A stretch of DNA of 64,000 nucleotides, taken from NCBI GenBank assembly GCA_949318235.1, contig OX439128.1:57311009-57375008 (forward strand), given 5' to 3'. The stretch is from Ecdyonurus torrentis (lineage: Eukaryota > Arthropoda > Insecta > Ephemeroptera > Heptageniidae). This document shows positions 1 through 9,800 of this stretch, piece by piece; position 1 is the stretch's first letter, and each line of letters opens with the position of its first letter. Both the position numbers and the translations under genes were made by a program. The notes beneath the pieces were generated by a model. It was not told the origin of the DNA. It saw only the letters and a list, made by a program, of their open reading frames with translations, and ran no database searches.

Positions 1-210
1 TTGAATGATGAAAATCATAATTTTTACACGATTAAAACTAGTTTTGATGATTTCTTTAAAACTAAGAATGCTGCAGACTTCAAATTCAATTCAAAACATA
101 GCTTTTTCAATTCTTTACAAAAAAGATGTCTTGAACTTTTTTGCTCCGACGCATACTTTTTGAGTTATTGACAATTTTAGTTTTCACTCATCATGTAGCC
201 AAACCGAGTC
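1..210. repeat. Partial class E monomer at left edge
   Basis: The window opens at monomer position 37 (ttgaatgatg) and runs to the next monomer start at 211. It carries the E markers: gatgaaaatcataat, ctttaaaact, and aatgctgcag with a PstI-type ctgcag. Its first 36 bases lie outside the window, so the array continues to the left. Confidence 0.95.
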
Positions 211-250
211 ATGAAACAAAGTTTCTATTTTAAGAACCAAATGTTATTGA

Positions 251-264
251 ATGATAAAAATCAT
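251..264. repeat. Short inverted repeat in the monomer (example)
   Basis: ATGAT-AAAA-ATCAT at monomer positions 41-54 has 5-bp complementary arms around a 4-base spacer. The arms are kept in A, B, C, D, E, F and most other classes, although the spacer varies (aaaa, taaa, caaa, gaaa). It is lost in B2, where gat becomes gta. Confidence 0.75.
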
Positions 265-279
265 ACTTTTTACACGATT

Positions 280-291
280 AAAACTAGTTTT
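280..291. repeat. Palindrome in the monomer (example)
   Basis: AAAACTAGTTTT is a perfect 12-bp palindrome at monomer positions 70-81. It contains ACTAGT. It is present in classes A, D, D2, E, E2, F, G, J, K and N. In classes with aaaattag (B, C, C2, L, M) one base breaks it, and in most I units ttacaactag shortens it. Confidence 0.85.
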
Positions 292-456
292 GATGATTTC
301 TCAAAAACTAAGAATGCTACTGACTTTAAATTTAACTCAAAACGTAGCTTTTTCAATTCTTTACAAAAAAGATGTCTTGAACGTTTTTGCTCCGACGCAT
401 ACTTTTTGGGTTATTGACAATTTTAGTTTTCACTCATCATGTAGCCAAACCAAGTC

Positions 457-702
457 ATGAAACAAAGTTTCTATTTCAAGAACCAAATGTTATTGAATGA
501 TTAAAATCATACTTTTTACACGATTAAAATTAGTTTTGATGATTTCTAAGAAACTAAGAATGCTACAGACATCAAATTAAACTCAAAACATAGCTTTTTT
601 ATTTCTCTACAAAAAATATGTCTTGAACTTTTTTTCTCTGACGCATTCTTTTTGGGTTATTGACAATTTTAGTTTTCACTCATCATGTAGCCAAACCAAG
701 TC
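457..702. repeat. Class B monomer (with B1)
   Basis: Markers are gattaaaatc, atttctaaga and cttttttt followed by ctctgacgcattc. Copies start at 457, 2916, 7832, 23532, 27952, 28444, 32864 and 36060, with a recombinant at 17388. B1 (12993, 14959) adds aacttaaaac and gttttttta. The common 68-codon frame is closed by two in-frame stops, in gattaa and ttctaa. Confidence 0.9.
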
Positions 703-948
703 ATGAAACAAAGTTTCTATTTCAAGAAACAAATGTTATTGAATGATCAAAATCATACTTTTTACACGATTAAAATTAGTTTTGATGGTTTCTCAGAAAC
801 TAAGAATGCTACAGACATCAAATTAAACTCAAAACATAGTTTTTTTACTTCTCTACAAAAAAGATGTCTTGAACTTTTTTGCTCCGACGCATACTTTTTG
901 GGTTATTGACAATTTTAGTTTTCACTCATCATGTAGCCAAACCAAGTC
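703..948. repeat. Class C monomer
   Basis: Markers are caagaaacaaatg, gatcaaaatc, aaaattag, ggtttctcag and gttttttta cttctctac. Copies start at 703, 3162, 4391, 5620, 8078, 9307, 10536, 17634, 23778, 28198, 28690, 33110, 36306, 39748, 40240, 43191, 43683, 46387, 46879, 52779, 56958, 60891 and 62858. Forms of 245 bp with caagaacaaatg start at 1441, 6603 and 11519. A hybrid with a C2 end is at 50075. Confidence 0.9.
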
Positions 949-1194
949 ATGAAACAAAGTTTCTATTTCAAGAACCAAATGTTATTGAATGATAAAAATC
1001 ATACTTTTTACACGATTAAAACTAGTTTTGATGATTTCTCAGAAACTAAGAATGCTACAGACTAACTATTTAACTCAATACATAGCTTTTTCAATTCTCT
1101 AAAAAAAGGATGTCTTAAACTTTTTTGCTCCGACGCATACTTTTTAAGTAATTGACAATTTTAGTTTTCACTCATCATGTAGCTAAACCAAGTC
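949..1194. repeat. Class D monomer
   Basis: Markers are cagactaactatttaactc, aatacatagc and ctaaaaaaaggatgtcttaaac. Copies start at 949, 3408, 4637, 5866, 8324, 9553, 10782, 13730, 15696, 17880, 24024, 28936, 33356, 36552, 40486, 43929, 47125, 53762, 57941, 61137 and 63104. The gactaac puts a stop in the common frame, yet this is one of the most abundant classes. Confidence 0.9.
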
Positions 1195-1685
1195 ATGAAA
1201 CAAAGTTTCTATTTGAAGAACCAAATGTTATTGAATGATAAAAATCATACTTTTTACACGATTAAAACTAGTTTTGATGGTTTCTCAGAAACTAAGAATG
1301 CTACAGACATCAAATTAAACTCAAAACATAGCTTTTTCAATTCTCTACAAAAAATATGTCTTGAACTTTTTTGCTCCGACGCATACTTTTTAAGTAATTG
1401 ACAATTTTAGTTTTCACTCATCATGTAGCTAAACCAAGTCATGAAACAAAGTTTCTATTTCAAGAACAAATGTTATTGAATGATCAAAATCATACTTTTT
1501 ACACGATTAAAATTAGTTTTGATGGTTTCTCAGAAACTAAGAATGCTACAGACATCAAATTAAACTCAAAACATAGTTTTTTTACTTCTCTACAAAAAAG
1601 ATGTCTTGAACTTTTTTGCTCCGACGCATACTTTTTGGGTTATTGACAATTTTAGTTTTCACTCATCATGTAGCCAAACCAAGTC

Positions 1686-1931
1686 ATGAAACAAAGTTTC
1701 TATTTGAAGAACCAAATGTTATTGAATGATAAAAATCATACTTTTTACACGATTAAAACTAGTTTTGATGATTTCTCAGAAACTAAGAAAGCTACAGACT
1801 AACTATTTAACTCAATACATAGCTTTTTCAATTCTCTAAAAAAAGGATGTCTTAAACTTTTTTGCTCCGATGCATACTTTTTAAGTAATTGACAATTTTA
1901 GTTTTCACTCATCATGTAGCTAAACCAAGTC
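1686..1931. repeat. Class D2 monomer
   Basis: D2 is D with gaaagctac in place of gaatgctac and ccgatgc in place of ccgacgc. Copies start at 1686, 18864, 34340, 37536, 40978, 44421, 47863, 50567, 54746 and 58925. Nine of the ten are followed directly by E2; the one at 40978 is followed by F. Confidence 0.9.
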
Positions 1932-2177
1932 ATGAAACAAAGTTTCTATTTGAAGAACCAAATGTTATTGAATGATGAAAATCATAATTTTTACACGATT
2001 AAAACTAGTTTTGATGATTTCTTTAAAACTAAGATGGCTGCAGACTTCAAATTCAATTCAAAACATAGCTTTTTCAATTCTTTACAAAAAAGATGTCTTG
2101 AACTTTTTTGCTCCGACGCATACTTTTTGAGTTATTGACAATTTTAGTTTCCACTCATCATGTAGCCAAACCGAGTC
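1932..2177. repeat. Class E2 monomer
   Basis: E2 is E with aagatggctgcag and a tttccactc end, followed by accgagtc. Copies start at 1932, 6848, 11764, 19110, 34586, 35569, 37782, 38765, 42208, 44667, 45404, 48109, 49092, 50813, 51796, 54992, 55975, 59171, 60154 and 62121. Hybrids with a different 5' half are at 20830 and 21812. Confidence 0.9.
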
Positions 2178-2423
2178 ATGAAACAAAGTTTCTATTTTAA
2201 GAACCAAATGTTATTGAATGATAAAAATCATACTTTTTACACGATTAAAACTAGTTTTGATGATTTCTCAAAAATTAAGAATGCTACAGACTTACTATTT
2301 AACTTAAAACGTAGCTTTTTCAATTCTTTACAAAAAAGATGTCTTGAACTTTTTTGCTCAGACGCATACTTTTTGAGTTATTGACAATTTTAATTTTCAC
2401 TCATCATGTAGCCAAACCTAATC
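2178..2423. repeat. Class N monomer
   Basis: N combines the A-type 5' end with gacttactatttaacttaaa, aaacgtagc, ctcagacgc and a tttaattttc end, followed by acctaatc. The only copies start at 2178 and 7094, in equivalent places of the 4916-bp HOR. They differ at T2275/C7191. It resembles J in the middle. Confidence 0.86.
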
Positions 2424-2669
2424 ATGAAACAAAGTTTCTATTTGAAGAACCAAATGTTATTGAATGATGAAAATCATAATTTTTACACGATTAAAACTAG
2501 TTTTGATGATTTCTTTAAAACTAAGAATGCTGCAGACTTCAAATTCAATTCAAAACATAGCTTTTTCAATTCTTTACAAAAAAGATGTCTTGAACTTTTT
2601 TGCTCCGACGCATACTTTTTGAGTTATTGACAATTTTAGTTTTCACTCATCATGTAGCCAAACCGAGTC
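2424..2669. repeat. Class E monomer
   Basis: Markers are gatgaaaatcataat, ctttaaaact and aatgctgcagacttc. Copies start at 2424, 7340, 17142, 20584, 23040, 27460 and 32372, plus the left-edge partial. The copies at 27460 and 32372 share a private ttttcctccg. Confidence 0.9.
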
Positions 2670-3653
2670 ATGAAACAAAGTTTCTATTTTAAGAACCAAA
2701 TGTTATTGAATGATAAAAATCATACTTTTTACACGATTAAAACTAGTTTTGATGATTTCTCAAAAACTAAGAATGCTACTGACTTTAAATTTAACTCAAA
2801 ACGTAGCTTTTTCAATTCTTTACAAAAAAGATGTCTTGAACGTTTTTGCTCCGACGCATACTTTTTGGGTTATTGACAATTTTAGTTTTCACTCATCATG
2901 TAGCCAAACCAAGTCATGAAACAAAGTTTCTATTTCAAGAACCAAATGTTATTGAATGATTAAAATCATACTTTTTACACGATTAAAATTAGTTTTGATG
3001 ATTTCTAAGAAACTAAGAATGCTACAGACATCAAATTAAACTCAAAACATAGCTTTTTTATTTCTCTACAAAAAATATGTCTTGAACTTTTTTTCTCTGA
3101 CGCATTCTTTTTGGGTTATTGACAATTTTAGTTTTCACTCATCATGTAGCCAAACCAAGTCATGAAACAAAGTTTCTATTTCAAGAAACAAATGTTATTG
3201 AATGATCAAAATCATACTTTTTACACGATTAAAATTAGTTTTGATGGTTTCTCAGAAACTAAGAATGCTACAGACATCAAATTAAACTCAAAACATAGTT
3301 TTTTTACTTCTCTACAAAAAAGATGTCTTGAACTTTTTTGCTCCGACGCATACTTTTTGGGTTATTGACAATTTTAGTTTTCACTCATCATGTAGCCAAA
3401 CCAAGTCATGAAACAAAGTTTCTATTTCAAGAACCAAATGTTATTGAATGATAAAAATCATACTTTTTACACGATTAAAACTAGTTTTGATGATTTCTCA
3501 GAAACTAAGAATGCTACAGACTAACTATTTAACTCAATACATAGCTTTTTCAATTCTCTAAAAAAAGGATGTCTTAAACTTTTTTGCTCCGACGCATACT
3601 TTTTAAGTAATTGACAATTTTAGTTTTCACTCATCATGTAGCTAAACCAAGTC

Positions 3654-3899
3654 ATGAAACAAAGTTTCTATTTGAAGAACCAAATGTTATTGAATGATAA
3701 AAATCATACTTTTTACACGATTAAAACTAGTTTTGATGATTTCTCAAAAACTAAGAATGCTACAGACATCAAATTAAACTCAAAACATAGCTTTTTCAAT
3801 TCTTTACAAAAAAGATGTCTTGAACTTTTTTGCTCCGACGCATACTTTTTAAGTAATTGACAATTTTAGTTTTCACTCATCATGTAGCTAAACCAAGTC
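3654..3899. repeat. Class F monomer
   Basis: F has tttgaagaacc, gataaaaatc, aaaactag, ctcaaaaact, agacatcaaattaaactc, ctttacaaaaaagatg and taagtaattg. Copies start at 3654, 4883, 6112, 8570, 9799, 11028, 13976, 15942, 18126, 24270, 29182, 33602, 36798, 40732, 41224, 44175, 54008, 58187, 61383 and 63350. Hybrids are at 1195 and 47371. It usually follows D. Confidence 0.88.
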
Positions 3900-4144
3900 A
3901 TGAAACAAAGTTTCTATTTCAAGAACAAATGTTATTGAATGATCAAAATCATACTTTTTACACGATTAAAATTAGTTTTGATGGTTTCTCAGAAACTAAG
4001 AATGCTACAGACATCAAATTAAACTCAAAACATAGCTTTTTCAATTCTCTACAAAAAATATGTCTTGAACTTTTTTGCTCCGACGCATACTTTTTAAGTA
4101 ATTGACAATTTTAGTTTTCACTCATCATGTAGCCAAACCAAGTC
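3900..4144. repeat. Class C2 monomer (245- and 246-bp forms)
   Basis: C2 has the C 5' half with ctttttcaattctctac, aaaatatg and usually taagtaattg. The 245-bp caagaacaaatg form is at 3900, 5129, 6358, 8816, 10045 and 11274. The 246-bp form is at 12501, 18372, 24516, 29428, 33848, 35323, 37044, 38519, 39502, 41470, 42945, 46141, 48846, 49829, 51550, 52533, 54254, 55729, 56712, 58433, 59908 and 61875. Copies at 26234 and 31146 have the C-type end. A separate 245-bp form with one T lost from cttttt is at 13239, 15205, 53271 and 57450. Confidence 0.9.
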
Positions 4145-4390
4145 ATGAAACAAAGTTTCTATTTCAAGAACCAAATGTTATTGAATGATAAAAATCATAC
4201 TTTTTACACGATTAAAACTAGTTTTGATGATTTCTCAAAAACTAAGAATGCTACAGACTTTAAATTTTATTCAAAACATAGTTTTTTTACTTCTCTACAA
4301 AAAAGATGTCTTGAACTTTTTTGCTCCGACGCATACTTTTTGGGTTATTGACAATTTTAGTTTTCACTCATCATGTAGCTAAACCAAGTC
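4145..4390. repeat. Class G monomer
   Basis: Markers are gactttaaattttattc and gttttttta cttctctac. Copies start at 4145, 5374, 9061, 10290, 12747, 13484, 14713, 15450, 18618, 24762, 29674, 34094, 37290, 41716, 47617, 50321, 53516, 54500, 57695 and 58679. Most follow C2. Confidence 0.9.
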
Positions 4391-6602
4391 ATGAAACAAA
4401 GTTTCTATTTCAAGAAACAAATGTTATTGAATGATCAAAATCATACTTTTTACACGATTAAAATTAGTTTTGATGGTTTCTCAGAAACTAAGAATGCTAC
4501 AGACATCAAATTAAACTCAAAACATAGTTTTTTTACTTCTCTACAAAAAAGATGTCTTGAACTTTTTTGCTCCGACGCATACTTTTTGGGTTATTGACAA
4601 TTTTAGTTTTCACTCATCATGTAGCCAAACCAAGTCATGAAACAAAGTTTCTATTTCAAGAACCAAATGTTATTGAATGATAAAAATCATACTTTTTACA
4701 CGATTAAAACTAGTTTTGATGATTTCTCAGAAACTAAGAATGCTACAGACTAACTATTTAACTCAATACATAGCTTTTTCAATTCTCTAAAAAAAGGATG
4801 TCTTAAACTTTTTTGCTCCGACGCATACTTTTTAAGTAATTGACAATTTTAGTTTTCACTCATCATGTAGCTAAACCAAGTCATGAAACAAAGTTTCTAT
4901 TTGAAGAACCAAATGTTATTGAATGATAAAAATCATACTTTTTACACGATTAAAACTAGTTTTGATGATTTCTCAAAAACTAAGAATGCTACAGACATCA
5001 AATTAAACTCAAAACATAGCTTTTTCAATTCTTTACAAAAAAGATGTCTTGAACTTTTTTGCTCCGACGCATACTTTTTAAGTAATTGACAATTTTAGTT
5101 TTCACTCATCATGTAGCTAAACCAAGTCATGAAACAAAGTTTCTATTTCAAGAACAAATGTTATTGAATGATCAAAATCATACTTTTTACACGATTAAAA
5201 TTAGTTTTGATGGTTTCTCAGAAACTAAGAATGCTACAGACATCAAATTAAACTCAAAACATAGCTTTTTCAATTCTCTACAAAAAATATGTCTCGAACT
5301 TTTTTGCTCCGACGCATACTTTTTAAGTAATTGACAATTTTAGTTTTCACTCATCATGTAGCCAAACCAAGTCATGAAACAAAGTTTCTATTTCAAGAAC
5401 CAAATGTTATTGAATGATAAAAATCATACTTTTTACACGATTAAAACTAGTTTTGATGATTTCTCAAAAACTAAGAATGCTACAGACTTTAAATTTTATT
5501 CAAAACATAGTTTTTTTACTTCTCTACAAAAAAGATGTCTTGAACTTTTTTGCTCCGACGCATACTTTTTGGGTTATTGACAATTTTAGTTTTCACTCAT
5601 CATGTAGCTAAACCAAGTCATGAAACAAAGTTTCTATTTCAAGAAACAAATGTTATTGAATGATCAAAATCATACTTTTTACACGATTAAAATTAGTTTT
5701 GATGGTTTCTCAGAAACTAAGAATGCTACAGACATCAAATTAAACTCAAAACATAGTTTTTTTACTTCTCTACAAAAAAGATGTCTTGAACTTTTTTGCT
5801 CCGACGCATACTTTTTGGGTTATTGACAATTTTAGTTTTCACTCATCATGTAGCCAAACCAAGTCATGAAACAAAGTTTCTATTTCAAGAACCAAATGTT
5901 ATTGAATGATAAAAATCATACTTTTTACACGATTAAAACTAGTTTTGATGATTTCTCAGAAACTAAGAATGCTACAGACTAACTATTTAACTCAATACAT
6001 AGCTTTTTCAATTCTCTAAAAAAAGGATGTCTTAAACTTTTTTGCTCCGACGCATACTTTTTAAGTAATTGACAATTTTAGTTTTCACTCATCATGTAGC
6101 TAAACCAAGTCATGAAACAAAGTTTCTATTTGAAGAACCAAATGTTATTGAATGATAAAAATCATACTTTTTACACGATTAAAACTAGTTTTGATGATTT
6201 CTCAAAAACTAAGAATGCTACAGACATCAAATTAAACTCAAAACATAGCTTTTTCAATTCTTTACAAAAAAGATGTCTTGAACTTTTTTGCTCCGACGCA
6301 TACTTTTTAAGTAATTGACAATTTTAGTTTTCACTCATCATGTAGCTAAACCAAGTCATGAAACAAAGTTTCTATTTCAAGAACAAATGTTATTGAATGA
6401 TCAAAATCATACTTTTTACACGATTAAAATTAGTTTTGATGGTTTCTCAGAAACTAAGAATGCTACAGACATCAAATTAAACTCAAAACATAGCTTTTTC
6501 AATTCTCTACAAAAAATATGTCTTGAACTTTTTTGCTCCGACGCATACTTTTTAAGTAATTGACAATTTTAGTTTTCACTCATCATGTAGCTAAACCAAG
6601 TC
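4145..6602. repeat. Nested 1229-bp 5-monomer repeat, two copies
   Basis: The order G-C-D-F-C2 occurs at 4145-5373 and again at 5374-6602, offset 1229 bp (4 x 246 + 245). A shortened version, C-D-F-C2, precedes it at 3162-4144. The copy at 5374 lacks the gtctcgaac base seen in the copy at 4145. The whole nested pair is duplicated again at 9061-11518 as part of the 4916-bp unit, so the 5-monomer amplification is older than the 20-monomer one. Confidence 0.9.
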
Positions 6603-6847
6603 ATGAAACAAAGTTTCTATTTCAAGAACAAATGTTATTGAATGATCAAAATCATACTTTTTACACGATTAAAATTAGTTTTGATGGTTTCTCAGAAACT
6701 AAGAATGCTACAGACATCAAATTAAACTCAAAACATAGTTTTTTTACTTCTCTACAAAAAAGATGTCTTGAACTTTTTTGCTCCGACGCATACTTTTTGG
6801 GTTATTGACAATTTTAGTTTTCACTCATCATGTAGCCAAACCAAGTC

Positions 6848-9800
6848 ATGAAACAAAGTTTCTATTTGAAGAACCAAATGTTATTGAATGATGAAAATCA
6901 TAATTTTTACACGATTAAAACTAGTTTTGATGATTTCTTTAAAACTAAGATGGCTGCAGACTTCAAATTCAATTCAAAACATAGCTTTTTCAATTCTTTA
7001 CAAAAAAGATGTCTTGAACTTTTTTGCTCCGACGCATACTTTTTGAGTTATTGACAATTTTAGTTTCCACTCATCATGTAGCCAAACCGAGTCATGAAAC
7101 AAAGTTTCTATTTTAAGAACCAAATGTTATTGAATGATAAAAATCATACTTTTTACACGATTAAAACTAGTTTTGATGATTTCTCAAAAACTAAGAATGC
7201 TACAGACTTACTATTTAACTTAAAACGTAGCTTTTTCAATTCTTTACAAAAAAGATGTCTTGAACTTTTTTGCTCAGACGCATACTTTTTGAGTTATTGA
7301 CAATTTTAATTTTCACTCATCATGTAGCCAAACCTAATCATGAAACAAAGTTTCTATTTGAAGAACCAAATGTTATTGAATGATGAAAATCATAATTTTT
7401 ACACGATTAAAACTAGTTTTGATGATTTCTTTAAAACTAAGAATGCTGCAGACTTCAAATTCAATTCAAAACATAGCTTTTTCAATTCTTTACAAAAAAG
7501 ATGTCTTGAACTTTTTTGCTCCGACGCATACTTTTTGAGTTATTGACAATTTTAGTTTTCACTCATCATGTAGCCAAACCGAGTCATGAAACAAAGTTTC
7601 TATTTTAAGAACCAAATGTTATTGAATGATAAAAATCATACTTTTTACACGATTAAAACTAGTTTTGATGATTTCTCAAAAACTAAGAATGCTACTGACT
7701 TTAAATTTAACTCAAAACGTAGCTTTTTCAATTCTTTACAAAAAAGATGTCTTGAACGTTTTTGCTCCGACGCATACTTTTTGGGTTATTGACAATTTTA
7801 GTTTTCACTCATCATGTAGCCAAACCAAGTCATGAAACAAAGTTTCTATTTCAAGAACCAAATGTTATTGAATGATTAAAATCATACTTTTTACACGATT
7901 AAAATTAGTTTTGATGATTTCTAAGAAACTAAGAATGCTACAGACATCAAATTAAACTCAAAACATAGCTTTTTTATTTCTCTACAAAAAATATGTCTTG
8001 AACTTTTTTTCTCTGACGCATTCTTTTTGGGTTATTGACAATTTTAGTTTTCACTCATCATGTAGCCAAACCAAGTCATGAAACAAAGTTTCTATTTCAA
8101 GAAACAAATGTTATTGAATGATCAAAATCATACTTTTTACACGATTAAAATTAGTTTTGATGGTTTCTCAGAAACTAAGAATGCTACAGACATCAAATTA
8201 AACTCAAAACATAGTTTTTTTACTTCTCTACAAAAAAGATGTCTTGAACTTTTTTGCTCCGACGCATACTTTTTGGGTTATTGACAATTTTAGTTTTCAC
8301 TCATCATGTAGCCAAACCAAGTCATGAAACAAAGTTTCTATTTCAAGAACCAAATGTTATTGAATGATAAAAATCATACTTTTTACACGATTAAAACTAG
8401 TTTTGATGATTTCTCAGAAACTAAGAATGCTACAGACTAACTATTTAACTCAATACATAGCTTTTTCAATTCTCTAAAAAAAGGATGTCTTAAACTTTTT
8501 TGCTCCGACGCATACTTTTTAAGTAATTGACAATTTTAGTTTTCACTCATCATGTAGCTAAACCAAGTCATGAAACAAAGTTTCTATTTGAAGAACCAAA
8601 TGTTATTGAATGATAAAAATCATACTTTTTACACGATTAAAACTAGTTTTGATGATTTCTCAAAAACTAAGAATGCTACAGACATCAAATTAAACTCAAA
8701 ACATAGCTTTTTCAATTCTTTACAAAAAAGATGTCTTGAACTTTTTTGCTCCGACGCATACTTTTTAAGTAATTGACAATTTTAGTTTTCACTCATCATG
8801 TAGCTAAACCAAGTCATGAAACAAAGTTTCTATTTCAAGAACAAATGTTATTGAATGATCAAAATCATACTTTTTACACGATTAAAATTAGTTTTGATGG
8901 TTTCTCAGAAACTAAGAATGCTACAGACATCAAATTAAACTCAAAACATAGCTTTTTCAATTCTCTACAAAAAATATGTCTTGAACTTTTTTGCTCCGAC
9001 GCATACTTTTTAAGTAATTGACAATTTTAGTTTTCACTCATCATGTAGCCAAACCAAGTCATGAAACAAAGTTTCTATTTCAAGAACCAAATGTTATTGA
9101 ATGATAAAAATCATACTTTTTACACGATTAAAACTAGTTTTGATGATTTCTCAAAAACTAAGAATGCTACAGACTTTAAATTTTATTCAAAACATAGTTT
9201 TTTTACTTCTCTACAAAAAAGATGTCTTGAACTTTTTTGCTCCGACGCATACTTTTTGGGTTATTGACAATTTTAGTTTTCACTCATCATGTAGCTAAAC
9301 CAAGTCATGAAACAAAGTTTCTATTTCAAGAAACAAATGTTATTGAATGATCAAAATCATACTTTTTACACGATTAAAATTAGTTTTGATGGTTTCTCAG
9401 AAACTAAGAATGCTACAGACATCAAATTAAACTCAAAACATAGTTTTTTTACTTCTCTACAAAAAAGATGTCTTGAACTTTTTTGCTCCGACGCATACTT
9501 TTTGGGTTATTGACAATTTTAGTTTTCACTCATCATGTAGCCAAACCAAGTCATGAAACAAAGTTTCTATTTCAAGAACCAAATGTTATTGAATGATAAA
9601 AATCATACTTTTTACACGATTAAAACTAGTTTTGATGATTTCTCAGAAACTAAGAATGCTACAGACTAACTATTTAACTCAATACATAGCTTTTTCAATT
9701 CTCTAAAAAAAGGATGTCTTAAACTTTTTTGCTCCGACGCATACTTTTTAAGTAATTGACAATTTTAGTTTTCACTCATCATGTAGCTAAACCAAGTCAT

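Larger units (their letters stand above)
211..456. repeat. Class A monomer (reference copy)
   Basis: Markers are actgacttta, aaacgtagc and gtcttgaacg. Full-length copies start at 211, 2670, 7586, 23286, 27706 and 32618. Each holds an open 68-codon frame that ends at the conserved ttattgac. A second open frame begins at the internal atg at monomer position 41. Neither frame is accepted as coding because related classes break them. Confidence 0.9.
211..1931. repeat. Mixed run A-B-C-D-F/C2-C-D2
   Basis: Seven monomers start at 211 (A), 457 (B), 703 (C), 949 (D), 1195 (F-like 5' part joined to a C2-like 3' part), 1441 (C, 245 bp) and 1686 (D2). Together with the partial E before it, the order E-A-B-C-D repeats at 2424 onward with an offset of 2459 bp (ten monomers minus one base). 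This run therefore looks like the remnant of a ten-monomer duplication. The 1195 unit is a hybrid: it has ggtttctcag where F has gatttctcaa, and it ends with the aaaatatg of C2. Confidence 0.85.
1932..6847. repeat. 4916-bp 20-monomer HOR, copy 1
   Basis: The order is E2 (1932), N (2178), E (2424), A (2670), B (2916), C (3162), D (3408), F (3654), C2 (3900), G (4145), C, D, F, C2 (5129), G (5374), C, D, F, C2 (6358), C (6603). Four of the twenty units are 245 bp, giving 20 x 246 - 4 = 4916. The same order and the same rare base (C at 5295, giving gtctcgaac) recur 4916 bp later at 10211. I noticed one difference between the copies: T at 2275 against C at 7191. Confidence 0.92.

Noticed and set aside
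211..417. Recurrent 68-aa open frame (and 65-82-aa variants) as a multicopy small-protein gene family
   Set aside because: Frames are broken by in-frame stops in several amplified classes, altered by 1- and 2-bp deletions without penalty, and end at the same repeat position. There is no separate promoter, signal peptide or recognisable domain.
251..460. Second overlapping frame starting at monomer position 41 (MIKIILF type)
   Set aside because: It is a shadow frame of the A and G monomers; lost in other classes and has no coding features.
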